Source: Saussurea involucrata
Lineage: Eukaryota > Streptophyta > Magnoliopsida > Asterales > Asteraceae
Assembly (NCBI GenBank): GCA_033807775.1
Contig: CM066314.1
Span: 39,608,001 to 39,672,000 of the forward strand
DNA: 64,000 bases
Direction: 5' to 3'
Shown: in pieces, positions 10,430 to 21,259 of the stretch
Layout of the letters: every line of letters begins with the position of its first letter
Numbering within the stretch: position 1 is the stretch's first letter
Position numbers and translations under genes: made by a program
Notes under the pieces: generated by a model
Seen by the model: the letters and a program-made list of their open reading frames with translations, nothing else
Told to the model about the DNA's origin: nothing
Database searches by the model: none

Positions 10430-12499
10430 ACCCGATGTTGGTTGTTTTTCGTTAGATCTTTTCACATCGGCATCCAAAAGTAAAGATTTTCTTTTTGAAG
10501 TATATAATATTCATATACAGAAAAGAAATGTTGGGTTACCGGATACTACTAGGCCAATGACCTCTTGGTGAAAAGTACGGATTCACAAGGCAGCATGAGA
10601 TTTTGTGTTGTATGACGCATATTTGTTGCAGATTTGTGACCATTATGAATGCAATCAAAGACACACAAACATATGGTAAACATTTTATGCCAGCAATCGT
10701 CAACTGCTACATTTGGAGACGTAGTTCATGATGTGGAAGTAGGTCGATTTATTCGTGGTGGGAGATCGGAGGAAGTATTATTTATATTGTAGGTTTAGTG
10801 TAGAAAGGAGGAAAGTGTGATGTAAAAATTGGTCATCTGTAGGAGCTGTTACTTGCATGGTATGTAAACAAGGGGTTAAGAAATATTGAAAGGGCTGATA
10901 TGTAAGTTACTAAACCCCATGGGTGCTTTATGTAATTTATTATCAGTTGGTTCAAATCCTGGTAAAATATAACATTTAGGCATATAAATGTAGAATTAGG
11001 TGTTTTGTGTGAGAAATCAAATCTTGTGTTGACAAAATATTTTATACAAATTTTGATTCATCAAAACTTAATCCTATAAATCTATACTATATTGTAAAGG
11101 TGAAAACACTTTCAATTTTGAAAAAAAATAGTTATGAAACATTAGATATATATATTATTACATGCATGAATGTATGTATGCATACAGAGACCACAGCCAC
11201 CCCGACCTCCCTTAAGAAACTCGCCAACGACAATCTTTACTCCGACCCTCGCTGATTTCCGTCCAAACCCATCACCACCACCCATCGAACCAAATCTGTG
11301 AAGAAAACCATCTCCAAATCCAACCCAATCTGCCACCGCCTTTGTCTTCCTCCCCGACACCACCACCTGCAACCTATCCGGACCTTCCCCCTTCTCCATC
11401 CATGAAACGGAAACGAGTTTCCTAGACGGAAAAACAATGAAAACCAATTCTAAATTACAGATTCAGATTGTTTGCTCAAGAAACTGATTCATCGATCAAA
11501 ATGGGTTCTCATCGGTTAGCAGTTTGCACAGGGCCCCCAAAATACTTGGGGCCCAAAATTTTGATCAGGTTTAATTATATATTATACTTATTTTTGAAGC
11601 CCACTCTTACTAGGTTTTATTTTTAGGGCCCAATAGATGATTTCCTTTGGTTTTAGTCGCTCGGGCAATTGATGAAACGAGGAAGAAAATTAAAATTCTC
11701 TCCTTTTGTTTCTAAAATTCGGTCGATGAACTCCTGATCCTATTAAAACGAAGGCTTTCGATGTGGATAAATTGAAGAAGATAAGCAAGAAAGAAGTCTA
11801 TGTATAAGAAACAGGGTGTTGGATTATTAAGTTCAGATTCTTTGGGAGATGCATATCTTTCAAGGTCTAAAGTTGAGATTTCCGTTAGGGAACAACACTC
11901 GATATGGTACTTCCAAATTCCCAAGTTCAATATCTCAATAATCTGCAAAATTGAATCTTTGTTAACTAAAATTGCTAGTAGCTATAATGTATTTCTGCAT
12001 CGCATTAGTATCTTGCATTCGTGTTTTGAATAGATTATCTTCTAATGGTGTATTTTTTTGTTGAAGTTGTCAAATTTTAAGAATGTAAATTCTCTGCGCG
12101 CAATCTTTGGATATGGAAGTATATGTTGCTATTTGGTTCTTGAATCCACTGTTTCTGGTAACTATTTGTTCCCAATTTGCAATCTCTTTGGACTCGGTTC
12201 TTTAAACTCCATAGAAAAGTAGCAACCAAAATCTTAAAGATCCATAAAATCTGTTGCAAATTCAGAATATGAGTATTGGTTTAGGCCCAATTGGGGAACA
12301 TAAGTAAAGGGAAAAGTGTATCTCTTTAACGTAGGCATGACCTAAAAGGAAGTTGATTCTAGATTTTGTTTTTGAAAAATGTTAGAAGATTAATTTTATT
12401 TAAATGAATTTTTATATTTTACTTTATTTTTTATTTTAATTTATAATACTTTTAATATTAATATATGGTATAAATTTTAATATTTTGTTTTATTTATTA
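10430..12499. other. 3' UTR of the PPR gene and unassigned intergenic DNA
   Basis: The first 500 bases probably hold the PPR 3' UTR. 11170-11440 is unusually GC-rich and open on the minus strand (101 codons) but shows no recognisable domain. Around 11525-11570, GGGCCCCCAAAATACTTGGGGCCC resembles hAT-type remnants (read in two parts, GGGCCCCCAAAATACT and TTGGGGCCC). From 11700 to 12500 nothing could be assigned. Confidence 0.4.
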
Positions 12500-12946
12500 C
12501 TTATCTACTGATTAATAGTTTTGATGTAGATGTAACAGGGCCTCCTAAATGAATGGAACAACCCTGTTGGTTAGCAGATGCGAGGATAGGGAATAAGAAG
12601 AAGACCGACGTCTTCAAGATCGAACCATCGATCTGCATTTTCTGTTGGGTCCCGTTTCTGGATCTCGAGAGCTTGCACTTTGTTCGTTTGCATTGTCTCA
12701 AGTATCTGCTTAAGTGCTAAGAGATTCTTCGTTGACGTGTTAAACTTGAGCCCGTTCAACCTTTTTCTCCATCTCACCGTAAACAAAATAAGCCACAATT
12801 TTTGGCCCGTACTGGAGCTTCGTTATTCTCGAGTGGTGATTCTCGATCCTCGATCGCCGCCTTCATGCTTTCCGAAAACTGGTCCCAAATGCACTCGTGA
12901 AAAAACAAAATCGAAACGTAATTCTTCTCAAATATCTCAAGATTTC
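12500..12946 (-). pseudogene. Unidentified host pseudogene, downstream half
   Basis: Read on the minus strand, codons are open from 12946 to about 12795 (LEIFEKNYVSILFFHECIWD, then FSESMKAAIEDRE). Shifted frames then give TNKVQALEIQKRDPTENADR and FDLEDVGLLLIPYPRIC. The pieces read like one protein broken by frameshifts. The upstream half is at 46489-46672, beyond the 33.5-kb element B insertion; joining the flanks keeps one frame across the site. I do not recognise the family. Confidence 0.45.
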
Positions 12947-13284
12947 TGCTGAGCTTTATGCGTGTACCTGAAAATATCACAAATAAATCATGACGCAAGT
13001 ATACATCTTAGTCTATTATCGCCTTTAACAAGTAATAATGGTACAAAGTACCGAGTATCGATCCCACAGGGAAGCTTGGAAAAGTTCTTCTTTTAAAAGT
13101 TCAATAAATAAAAACAGGTCTTAGATGGCGAATGCGAAGGTAATCTTTTTGTTGGGTGTTTGGTTATCAACTAATGGTAATTTAATTATAAGGAAGCACA
13201 GGGTATAAAGGTTCATTGGAATATTTAGTCAGATAATTAGATTAGAGATGAGACAGTATTGCTTATTATCTCAGAGTCGATATT
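12947..13284 (-). mobile_element. Element B 3' LTR, part 1 (interrupted by element A)
   Basis: Matches 44646-44985 with scattered substitutions. Starts TGCTGAGC (TGTTGAGC in the partner) and is cut at GATATT where element A begins. Continues at 25259. Confidence 0.9.
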
Positions 13285-13526
13285 TGATAAGTGCCAATTT
13301 CATATATATTTATACGTCAATTTCCCCATCATTTTGCAAGAATTGATACTCAAAGAACCCCATTTCGTTAAGTTTGTTATTTTATTACTTGTGATTGCGT
13401 TTATTTGTATAAATGTGCTTTATAGGTGTTTTTTATGAGAAAAGGATGTGCACGTCGAAAAACGGGATCGCGAAACAGAGAAACGAGCAAAAAACGGAAA
13501 AACGTTGCAAAACGAACAGAAGCCGA

Positions 13527-13581
13527 CGCCGATGCTTCGGCGCCGATGCATCGGCGCGGAGCAATCGGCGCCGAACACCTG
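13527..13581. repeat. 55-bp GC-rich palindromic block, copy 1 (5' LTR)
   Basis: Built from CGGCGCCGATGCWTCGGCG-like near-palindromes in an otherwise AT-rich element. Identical copies at 20518-20572 (internal) and 24045-24099 (3' LTR). Rich in CG and CHG sites. Confidence 0.95.
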
Positions 13582-13722
13582 TGTGAACGCAGAATGAAAG
13601 GGTGATTTAAATGGCTGCATGGCTTTTCTTTCTGCAAATTGAGGCCGACTTACGCTGCTTTTGGAGCTGATTATCCCTGCAAATTGAGGCATACTTGGTC
13701 CTTCTAATGATGAATCTTGGGC

Positions 13723-13733
13723 CCATAAATAGA
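13723..13733 (+). promoter_or_regulatory. TATA-like motif of element A LTR
   Basis: CCATAAATAGA, 438 bases into the LTR, followed by a leader-like stretch. The 3' LTR has the same motif at 24241. Confidence 0.45.
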
Positions 13734-14741
13734 TATTAGTTGTAGTTTAGAGAATATCTCAACTCCTCTTCCTTTATAATCTCTCTAATATAGTTCTAGG
13801 ACTGGACTGATCATTTTGACTGGAGATTTTTGGTTTTAGAGAGCAAAACAGAGCAGTTTCTTCCAGCCTTGTATCTTACATTTTGGTAATCTCTTTTCAA
13901 GTTTACATTAGTTAAGTTATGAGTAGCTAAACTTTCTTTCCTAGTGATGAGATTGTAACTATTTCTTTTTATGAATATTGTTGAGGTTTGATCTACCTTT
14001 GTTATCTATCTAATTTCATTTATATAAACCTTGTCTAAAGCATGTTCTTCATTTGTTAGGTCTTTGATTTAAGAATGATCACTTAAATCTTACATCTAAT
14101 CTTGAATCGCTAGTTAAGATTTGGAATACGTAATCGTTCTTAATCTCATTTTAAGTAGCAAGATAATACATCAATTGTGTTAATCAATTGATTTGTATTA
14201 TGGGATTGTATAATCTAACTTCAATGATTGGGCTTCCGATCATTAGTTAGGATTGGTGTTTGTTTGATTATATTGCAATTGACAAGATAAATTTGAGTTC
14301 GTAACCAAACTAACCTTAGTCAATTAGGAACTACATCGAGCTTCTCATGATAGTTTATTCTTAAGACAAACGGAGTGTATGACGCATGTCAAACACTTAC
14401 GACCGATCTGAAATTAATGGTAACAATTGTACTTCTATTCAAATCAATGATATAAGATTTCAACAAAAGATTGGTTATACTCATCACTAGGACCTTTCTC
14501 ATTATTATCTCATCTCAATTCAATTTCGTGTCTAGTATTAATCAACAACTTCAAAACCCCCCATTTTGTATTTTATTTAGAATTCCGATCTTACATGAAT
14601 ATGTTTTGGTTATACAATTAACAACGAGTCCCTGAGGAAACGACCCTACTTATCATTATCGCAATTTATTGTGTTTAAGAGATAATAGGCTAATCATATA
14701 AACTACTTATTATTTGTCGGATTCGACACCCGTCAAATTTT

Positions 14742-14759
14742 TGGCGCCGTTGCCGGGGA
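14742..14759 (+). other. Primer binding site, tRNA-Asp type (element A)
   Basis: TGGCGCCGTTGCCGGGGA, complementary to the 3' end of plant tRNA-Asp, seven bases after the LTR. This primer is usual for Athila elements. Confidence 0.9.
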
Positions 14760-14780
14760 CTCGGCAAGTTTAATCGTTTT

Positions 14781-17700
14781 ATGCCAAGATCTATTCGTAC
14801 AGGTTCACCGATCCCAATCGATCTAGAAATTGAGAAAACCGCCAAGAGATTAAGAAAGCAAGCTAAGCTTAAAAAGAAGCAAGGCGAGTCAACTTCTTCA
14901 ACGCAGCCCAACTTTTGGGAAGATATCGAACTATCAACGGAATCAGAAAGCGAAAAGGAGGAGAAACCTCTTTCTGAAAAAGAAGAATCGGTCACCGAGA
15001 CCGAAGGAGAAGAAGAAGAGGACATGGCGAATCCCGAGCGCACTTTGAGGGAATGGGCAGCACCCAATGTCGATGAACAACCTCTTTGCATTACATACCC
15101 AACGGAAGAGGTAAGTACCGAACTCAAAACAGGTTTAATTCACTTATTACCTCGTTTTCATGGTTTAGCCAACGAAGACCCGTACAAGCACATGACAGAA
15201 TTCCATATGGTGTGCTTGGGAATGAAGCCGCAAGGCACCATAGTTGAGAACTTAAAGCTAAAGGCATTCCTTTTTTCCCTAGTCGACGCGGCTAGGGAGT
15301 GGCTTTTCTACCTACCACCAGGTTCTATCACCACATGGACGCAAATGGCGAGGGCTTTCTTAGACAAATTTTTCCCCGCATCTAAAGCCGCCGGGCTAAG
15401 GAGGGAGATTTGTGGAATCAAACAAAGGGACATGGAGTCTCTATACGAATATTGGGAGCGCTTCAAGCGCCTTTGTGTAAGTTGTCCTCAACATGGTATT
15501 TCCGAACAACTTCTAATCCAATATTTTTATGAAGGTTTATTACCAATGGAGAGGAAAATGATGGATGCGGCAAGCGGAGGGGCAATCGTAAACAAAACAC
15601 CGACTCAAGCAAGGGCTTTAATCGACACCATGGCAGAAAACTCCAAGCAATTTGGAGCTCGTAGTGATGTTGGTCGAGGAGCTAGTGAGGTACATGTAAA
15701 ATCTTTAGAAACTAAGATTTCTGATTTGACTAACCTTGTTAAGCAGCTTGCTGTGGGGAACATGCCTCAAGTCAAGTCATGCGGATTTTGCTCATCGGTA
15801 GCTCATCCCACCGACGCATGCCCCACACTACATGAAGAGGAAGAACAGGTGAATGCCATAGGAGGTAACAATTTTCAAGGCTCAAATAATCGGGCGTTTA
15901 ATCCATTTTCAAATACCTACAACCCCGGTTGGAAACAACATCCCAATTTGAGTTATGTCCCTAAGCAAGAACAAGGACAAGCTCAAAGTCAACAATACCA
16001 ACCAAGAGCTCCTTACCAAAGACCTCAACAATATCAACAAAATCAGCAATACCAAGCACCACCAGGATTTCAACAACAATCCAATCAACCATCCAACTTT
16101 CAGCAACAAAGACCACCCTTTCAACCACAACAACAAGCATCGTCTCAACTCCCTAGCGGAACAGGTATGTCCCTTGAGGATATGGTAAAATCTTTAACTA
16201 CTAAAATGGTTAAACTTCAGCAAGATTCTCAAAACACACAAGCAAGCATACAAGAGCTTCGAAACTCCGTAGGGCACTTAGTAAACAAAGGGAGATTTCC
16301 TTCCCAAACAGAGACCAACCCAAACGCAAATGTAAGTGTAGTAACTTTGAGAAGTGGGAAGGAAATCCAAGATGATGCCGAGAAAAAGAAGGCGGTTGAA
16401 AAAGAGCTGGAGATTAAGGAATCCATTTCTGGTGAAAAAGAGGAGAAGATTGAAGAGACGAAGAAAAAGACACCCGAGGTAATAGCACAAGCACCACCCT
16501 TTCCGGAAAGATTTGCCAAGACAAAACGAGAGCAAGAAGAAAAAGAGATCTTAGAGACCTTTCGTAAGGTGCAGGTAAACATTCCACTTCTTGATGCAAT
16601 TAAACAAGTTCCTAGGTATGCTAAATTCTTGAAGGAACTTTGTACAAATAAAAAGAAGTTAAAAGGAGATGAGAAAATCACCATGAGTCAAAACGTATCT
16701 GCAGTCTTACAGAAAAAACTACCACCTAAATGTAAGGACCCCGGCATGTTCACCATACCTTGTAAGGTAGGCAGTACCGCAGTAAATCAGGCTATGCTAG
16801 ATTTGGGGGCATCGATTAACGTCATGCCATATGCTATATACACATCCTTGGATGTGGGCCCCCTCAAGCCAACAGGTGTAGTGATTCAACTTGCAGATAG
16901 GTCAATTGTATATCCTAAAGGGGTGTTAGAAGATGTCCTTGTACAAGTAAACGAATTAGTTTTTCCGGCCGACTTCTATGTGATAGACATGGAGGAGAAG
17001 AATTCCTCCAAGGCCGGAATGATTTTATTGGGAAGGCCATTTCTCAAGACCGGCAAAACAAAGATAGATGTACATGATGGTACTTTGACAATGGAATTCG
17101 ATGGTGAGATAATTAAATTCAACATATATGATGCCATGCGATATCCAAGTGATATTTCATCTTTATGTTCTGTGGATATAATTGAATCTCTATCTGATAA
17201 TGTTTATGATTTATCTAACAAAGATGTGTTGGAAGTGATACTTAGAAGGGATCTGCATAGCGATAGTCTAAAGAAACTAGCTCAAGAATATGATTTGAAA
17301 GAAGAGTATGCCGAGTTGGTATCTTTAATGGAGAACGAGAAGAAAGTAAGGTATGAAGTTTCTAAGGTTGATTTACCTTTTTCTAACACAAAACTTTTAC
17401 CTTCCATTGAACAGGCCCCTGAACTTGAGCTTAAGCCGTTGTCGGATCATTTAAAACATGCATACATAGGTGAAAAGGATACACTTCCGGTAATCATTTC
17501 CGCACACCTTTCACCTAGGGAAGAAAAGGAGCTTGTTGACGTGTTGAGAAAGCATAAGAAAGAAATCGGATGGACCATAGCCGACATCAAAGGTCTTAGT
17601 CCATCACTATGCCAACACAATATTTTGCTAGAAGATGATTACAAACCCTTTCGGGACGCACGGCGAAGGTTGAACCCACCTATGATGGAGGTGGTAAAAA

Positions 17701-18644
17701 AGGAAATCCTGAAACTTTTAGACGCTGACATGATCTACCCAATTTCCGACAGCAAATGGGTAAGCCCGGTCCAGGTAGTTCCCAAGAAATCAGGTATTAC
17801 CGTGATAGAAAATGCCGACGGTGAGTTGGTGCCCACTCGTGTTCAAAACGGGTGGAGGGTATGCATGGATTATCGTAAATTAAATGCATCGACTAGAAAA
17901 GATCATTTCCCGCTACCTTTCATAGACCAAATGTTAGAACGATTGGCTGGTCGCACTCATTACTGTTTCTTGGATGGGTACTCAGGTTTCCATCAGATAC
18001 CGGTGGCAAGAGAGGATCAAGAAAAGACCACATTCACATGTCCTTTCGGTACATTTGCATACCGACGAATGCCTTTTGGTCTTTGCAACGCACCCGCTAC
18101 CTTCCAAAGATGTATGGTAAGCATTTTTTCTGACTATGTTGAGGATATCATTGAAGTTTTTATGGATGACTTCACCGTATATGGTGATTCATTTCAAGTA
18201 TGTCTAGATAACTTGACCAAAATTCTAAAAAGATGCATTGAAACTAATCTGGTTTTGAATTTTGAAAAATGCCATTTTATGGTCAATCAAGGAATAGTGC
18301 TTGGTCATGTTATTTCAAAGAGGGGCATAGAGGTTGACAAGGCAAAAATCGATGTCATAAAATCCTTGCCTTACCCCTCAAGTGTTAGAGGAATCCGTTC
18401 TTTTTTAGGTCACGCAGGTTTCTACCGGCGTTTCATAAAAAATTTCTCAAAAATCACCCGACCCCTGTGTGAGCTTTTACAAAAGGAGGTAGATTTCGAC
18501 TTCAACGAGGTATGTAAAAGTTCATTTGATTTGTTGATAGACATGCTTACTTCTGCTCCTATTATTCAACCACCCAATTGGCAACTACCATTTGAAATCA
18601 TGTGTGATGCTAGCAATCATGCAGTTGGGGCGGTACTAGGATAG
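14781..18644 (+). CDS. Gag-protease-reverse transcriptase polyprotein of element A, ends at amber codon
   Basis: 1,287 residues from the ATG 21 bases after the PBS. A basic/acidic N-terminal region to about residue 110 is followed by the retrotransposon gag domain (about 115-290, with AAREWLFYLPPGSITTWTQM) and one CCHC zinc knuckle at C334-C347. A Gln-rich linker and Lys/Glu-rich stretch come next. The aspartic protease has its catalytic Asp at 674 in LDLGAS, the Athila variant of D-S/T-G. The reverse transcriptase has FLDGYSGFHQIPV and the catalytic FMDD at 1127-1130. The frame is fully open until TAG at 18642-18644, immediately after VGAVLG in the RT-RNase H connection. RNase H continues in the same frame beyond it. 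This may be a null mutation or a readthrough stop (see findings). Confidence 0.93.
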   Translation: MPRSIRTGSPIPIDLEIEKTAKRLRKQAKLKKKQGESTSSTQPNFWEDIELSTESESEKEEKPLSEKEESVTETEGEEEEDMANPERTLREWAAPNVDEQPLCITYPTEEVSTELKTGLIHLLPRFHGLANEDPYKHMTEFHMVCLGMKPQGTIVENLKLKAFLFSLVDAAREWLFYLPPGSITTWTQMARAFLDKFFPASKAAGLRREICGIKQRDMESLYEYWERFKRLCVSCPQHGISEQLLIQYFYEGLLPMERKMMDAASGGAIVNKTPTQARALIDTMAENSKQFGARSDVGRGASEVHVKSLETKISDLTNLVKQLAVGNMPQVKSCGFCSSVAHPTDACPTLHEEEEQVNAIGGNNFQGSNNRAFNPFSNTYNPGWKQHPNLSYVPKQEQGQAQSQQYQPRAPYQRPQQYQQNQQYQAPPGFQQQSNQPSNFQQQRPPFQPQQQASSQLPSGTGMSLEDMVKSLTTKMVKLQQDSQNTQASIQELRNSVGHLVNKGRFPSQTETNPNANVSVVTLRSGKEIQDDAEKKKAVEKELEIKESISGEKEEKIEETKKKTPEVIAQAPPFPERFAKTKREQEEKEILETFRKVQVNIPLLDAIKQVPRYAKFLKELCTNKKKLKGDEKITMSQNVSAVLQKKLPPKCKDPGMFTIPCKVGSTAVNQAMLDLGASINVMPYAIYTSLDVGPLKPTGVVIQLADRSIVYPKGVLEDVLVQVNELVFPADFYVIDMEEKNSSKAGMILLGRPFLKTGKTKIDVHDGTLTMEFDGEIIKFNIYDAMRYPSDISSLCSVDIIESLSDNVYDLSNKDVLEVILRRDLHSDSLKKLAQEYDLKEEYAELVSLMENEKKVRYEVSKVDLPFSNTKLLPSIEQAPELELKPLSDHLKHAYIGEKDTLPVIISAHLSPREEKELVDVLRKHKKEIGWTIADIKGLSPSLCQHNILLEDDYKPFRDARRRLNPPMMEVVKKEILKLLDADMIYPISDSKWVSPVQVVPKKSGITVIENADGELVPTRVQNGWRVCMDYRKLNASTRKDHFPLPFIDQMLERLAGRTHYCFLDGYSGFHQIPVAREDQEKTTFTCPFGTFAYRRMPFGLCNAPATFQRCMVSIFSDYVEDIIEVFMDDFTVYGDSFQVCLDNLTKILKRCIETNLVLNFEKCHFMVNQGIVLGHVISKRGIEVDKAKIDVIKSLPYPSSVRGIRSFLGHAGFYRRFIKNFSKITRPLCELLQKEVDFDFNEVCKSSFDLLIDMLTSAPIIQPPNWQLPFEIMCDASNHAVGAVLG

Positions 18645-19022
18645 AAGGATGGTAAGAACTCTCACGTTATTCATTATGCATCACGAACACTTGATAGCGC
18701 CCAATGCAACTACTCGACCACCGAGAAAGAATTATTGGCGGTAGTTTTTGCTTTAGAAAAATTTAGATCCTATTTGTTAGGCACTAAAGTGATTGTGTTT
18801 TCTGACCATGCAGCCTTGAAGTATTTGCTCAAGAAGAAGGACGCAAAGCCGCGGTTAATTAGATGGATTCTCCTACTCCAAGAGTTCAACTTGGAGATAA
18901 GGGATAAGAGTGGAGCCGAAAATCTAGTTGCCGACCACCTTAGCCGGCTTGTGTTGGATGATGACTCCAAACCAATCGGTGAGGAATTCCCAGATGAACA
19001 ACTTTTTCCGTTTCGGGAGAAA
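18645..19022 (+). pseudogene. RNase H segment of element A pol, after the amber codon
   Basis: In frame with the upstream polyprotein, beginning KDGKN and including STTEKELLAVVFALEKFRSY, the TDH-like FSDHAALKYL and ADHLSRL, all hallmarks of Ty3/gypsy RNase H. The frame runs on to a TGA at 19044, but homology shifts to another frame near 19022 at an AAACCCC stretch, consistent with loss of one base. It has no start of its own and would need readthrough of TAG at 18642. Confidence 0.85.
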
Positions 19023-20323
19023 CCCCATGGTATGCCGATATCGTGAATTACTTGGTCTCAAAGACCTTTCCAAGTGAGTTATCTAAAACCGAGAAAGAGA
19101 AAATTAAGAGAGAGGCTCGCCTTTACATGTGGGACGAGCCATATTTGTGGAAACATTGCTTGGATCAAGTGATCCGTCGATGTGTGCCCCAAGGTGAGTT
19201 TCAATCTATTCTAAGGTTTTGCCACTCCGAGGCTTGTGGAGGCCACTTTGGCCATAAACGAACGTTTAGAAAGATCCTTGAGTGTGGTTTGTATTGGCCA
19301 TCCCTTATGCGAGACTGTTATAGTTTCTGTAAGAGTTGCACGAGATGTCAAATGACAGGAAACATTAACTCTCGAAATCAAATGCCCCAATACCCCATGT
19401 TAATATGCGAGATATTCGATGTATGGGGTATGGATTTCATGGGACCTTTTCCCTCGTCTTTTGGTAATTTATATATTATTTTGGCCATCGACTATGTCTC
19501 AAAATGGGTTGAGGCAAAGGCCACCCGAACTGATAACTCAAGTGTTGTTGCAGATTTTGTCAAATCTCACATATTTTCCAGGTTCGGGACACCAAAGGCC
19601 ATCATCAGTGATCGAGGCACCCATTTTTGCAATAAGGCCATCGGCGGCCTTTTCAAGAAATATGGGGTTATCCATCGCATCTCCACCGCATATCATCCAC
19701 AGTCGAACGGGCAAGCCGAGGTATCCAATAGAGAGGTAAAGTCCATTTTGGAGAAGACTGTCAACCCGAATCGGAAAGACTGGAGTCTAAGGCTCAATGA
19801 TGCCTTATGGGCATATCGTTCAGCCTACAAGACACCGATAGGTATGTCTCCTTTCCGGTTAGTGTACGGTAAGCCTTGCCACCTCCCGGTGGAATTAGAG
19901 CATAAGGCTTATTGGGCAGTGAGGACAAGTAACATGAACTTGGATGAAGCGGGGTCACATAGGAAGCTTCAAATCCTAGAGTTGGAAGAAATAAGAAACG
20001 ACGCTTATGAGAACGCTCGCATATACAAAGCAAAAACTAAAGCGTTCCATGATTCACGTATATCACGTAAGTCGTTTACAAAAGGTCAGAAAGTTCTCCT
20101 TTACCATTCTAGGTTGAAATTATTTCCTGAAAAATTAAGGTCCAGATGGATAGGACCTTTTGTGGTTATTAATGTTTTTGAGCATGGTGCAATCCAAATT
20201 CAGAGTCTTTCCACTGGACAAATTTTTAAAGTTAATGGTCATAGGCTAAATCCGTTCTATGAAGGCTTTGATGGAAGGGACCTAGAGAAAGTAGCTTTGG
20301 ACACACCAAGCTACAATGAATAA
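19023..20323 (+). CDS. Integrase segment of element A pol (frame-shifted from RNase H)
   Basis: Open in a different frame from RNase H; homology begins with PWYADIVNYL near 19029. A zinc-binding HHCC region (H..H with CKSCTRCQ) precedes the catalytic core. The DDE acidic residues lie in VWGMDFMGPF, IISDRGTHF and NGQAEVSNREV. The C-terminal part (SRWIGPFVV, VNGHRLNPFY) is the usual gypsy integrase tail without a chromodomain. About 425 residues, otherwise uninterrupted. The single frame change separates it from RNase H and is either a disabling indel or a -1 frameshift site. Confidence 0.88.
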
Positions 20324-21259
20324 ACGGAATTGGATCTAGCCAAAGACGGTAAAGAAAGGCGCTACATGGGAGGCAACCCATGGTAGGTTCGTTTTTTTTC
20401 CGTTACTTTTTTTTAGCGTGTTTTGGATATATTTGGGAATTTAGAGATGTATTACGGAGAGATTCGGAGAAAAACGAAGAAAGTTAGACGAAAAAGTAAC
20501 AAACAAACAGAGGCTGGCGCCGATGCTTCGGCGCCGATGCATCGGCGCGGAGCAATCGGCGCCGAACACCTGACGGAAATAAATACCCCTTTTTGTTCAT
20601 TTTACTTCCAATCCCTCAAACCCTAATACACTCTATCGGCACCAAACAACCAAGTACTCCCAAATTCGATTTTGTTGGGCCGATCTTCTCCAAATTTCTT
20701 GCAAGCCTTGTGTGTTTCATCAATTAAAGGTATGATTCTTTGTTCCAATTTCACCTTTTCATGGTTTGTTCTTGAGAAATCCAAGGTATGCATATTTTAC
20801 TTTCTTCTTCAAAAATTTCAAGCATGTTTGTACATTTTTAGTGATTTTGTTTACCATAGAGGGGTTTGCCAACAATGTAATAGTGTTCTTCCACTTAGGG
20901 TTTGAATGTGAAGAAAGTGTTAGAGAAAGTTTTATCAAAAAATTTGTTAAGCACTTTCTATATTTGTGTATTGTAGAGAGCATAAACTCCCTAAGGGTTG
21001 AAATTTTTGGTAACATCTTGTTGTTGGTATGCTAAAATTTGTATACTTTTAGAAGTGCTTAATGACAATGCTTAATGATTAAGTCACTGATTTCTTGTGT
21101 ATCTAAAAGGTTGTCTTAACTCTGCCAAAGTTTGTAATATGATTCTTATCCTTTGATATGAACATGAGTTAAACCACAAACCTAGTCTTTGACTATGTTT
21201 TGGGGTAGTTTGTCTTAATCATTCATAACTAATTAACTCATTTAAATTTTTGCAGAATC
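20324..21259 (+). promoter_or_regulatory. Noncoding interval ahead of ORF3 in element A, possible internal leader with intron
   Basis: Contains the identical 55-bp block also found in both LTRs (20518-20572), then TATA-like AAATAAATACC (20576-20586) and a leader-like CTCAAACCCTAATACACTC (20615-20633). A good 5' splice site, AAAG/GTATGATT, falls at 20729/20730 and a good 3' splice site, TTTTTGCAG/AATC, at 21255, four bases before the ORF3 ATG. The arrangement suggests ORF3 is made from a spliced mRNA, started either here or in the LTR. All inferred from sequence. Confidence 0.45.
20518..20572. repeat. 55-bp GC-rich palindromic block, internal copy
   Basis: Base-for-base the same as 13527-13581 and 24045-24099. 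The preceding 40 bases are related but diverged (AACAAACAGAGGC versus AACGAACAGAAGC), so only the core is conserved. Confidence 0.95.

Larger units (their letters stand above)
13285..14735 (+). mobile_element. Element A 5' LTR
   Basis: TGATAAGTGCC..CACCCGTCA, 1,451 bp. Carries the 55-bp GC-rich block at 13527-13581 and a TATA-like CCATAAATAGA at 13723-13733, so U3 is about the first 470 bp. Confidence 0.95.

Noticed and set aside
11142..11447. 101-codon minus-strand ORF in a GC-rich patch
   Set aside because: No family recognised and no supporting splice or promoter signals; left as unassigned intergenic sequence.
14690..16684. Several minus-strand ORFs of 60-150 codons over gag of element A
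   Set aside because: Antisense shadows of the intact 1,287-codon gag-protease-RT frame.
19015..19046. Programmed -1 frameshift between RNase H and integrase in element A
   Set aside because: The AAACCCC stretch is not a classical slippery heptamer and element B is continuous in frame at the same place, so a one-base deletion is simpler.
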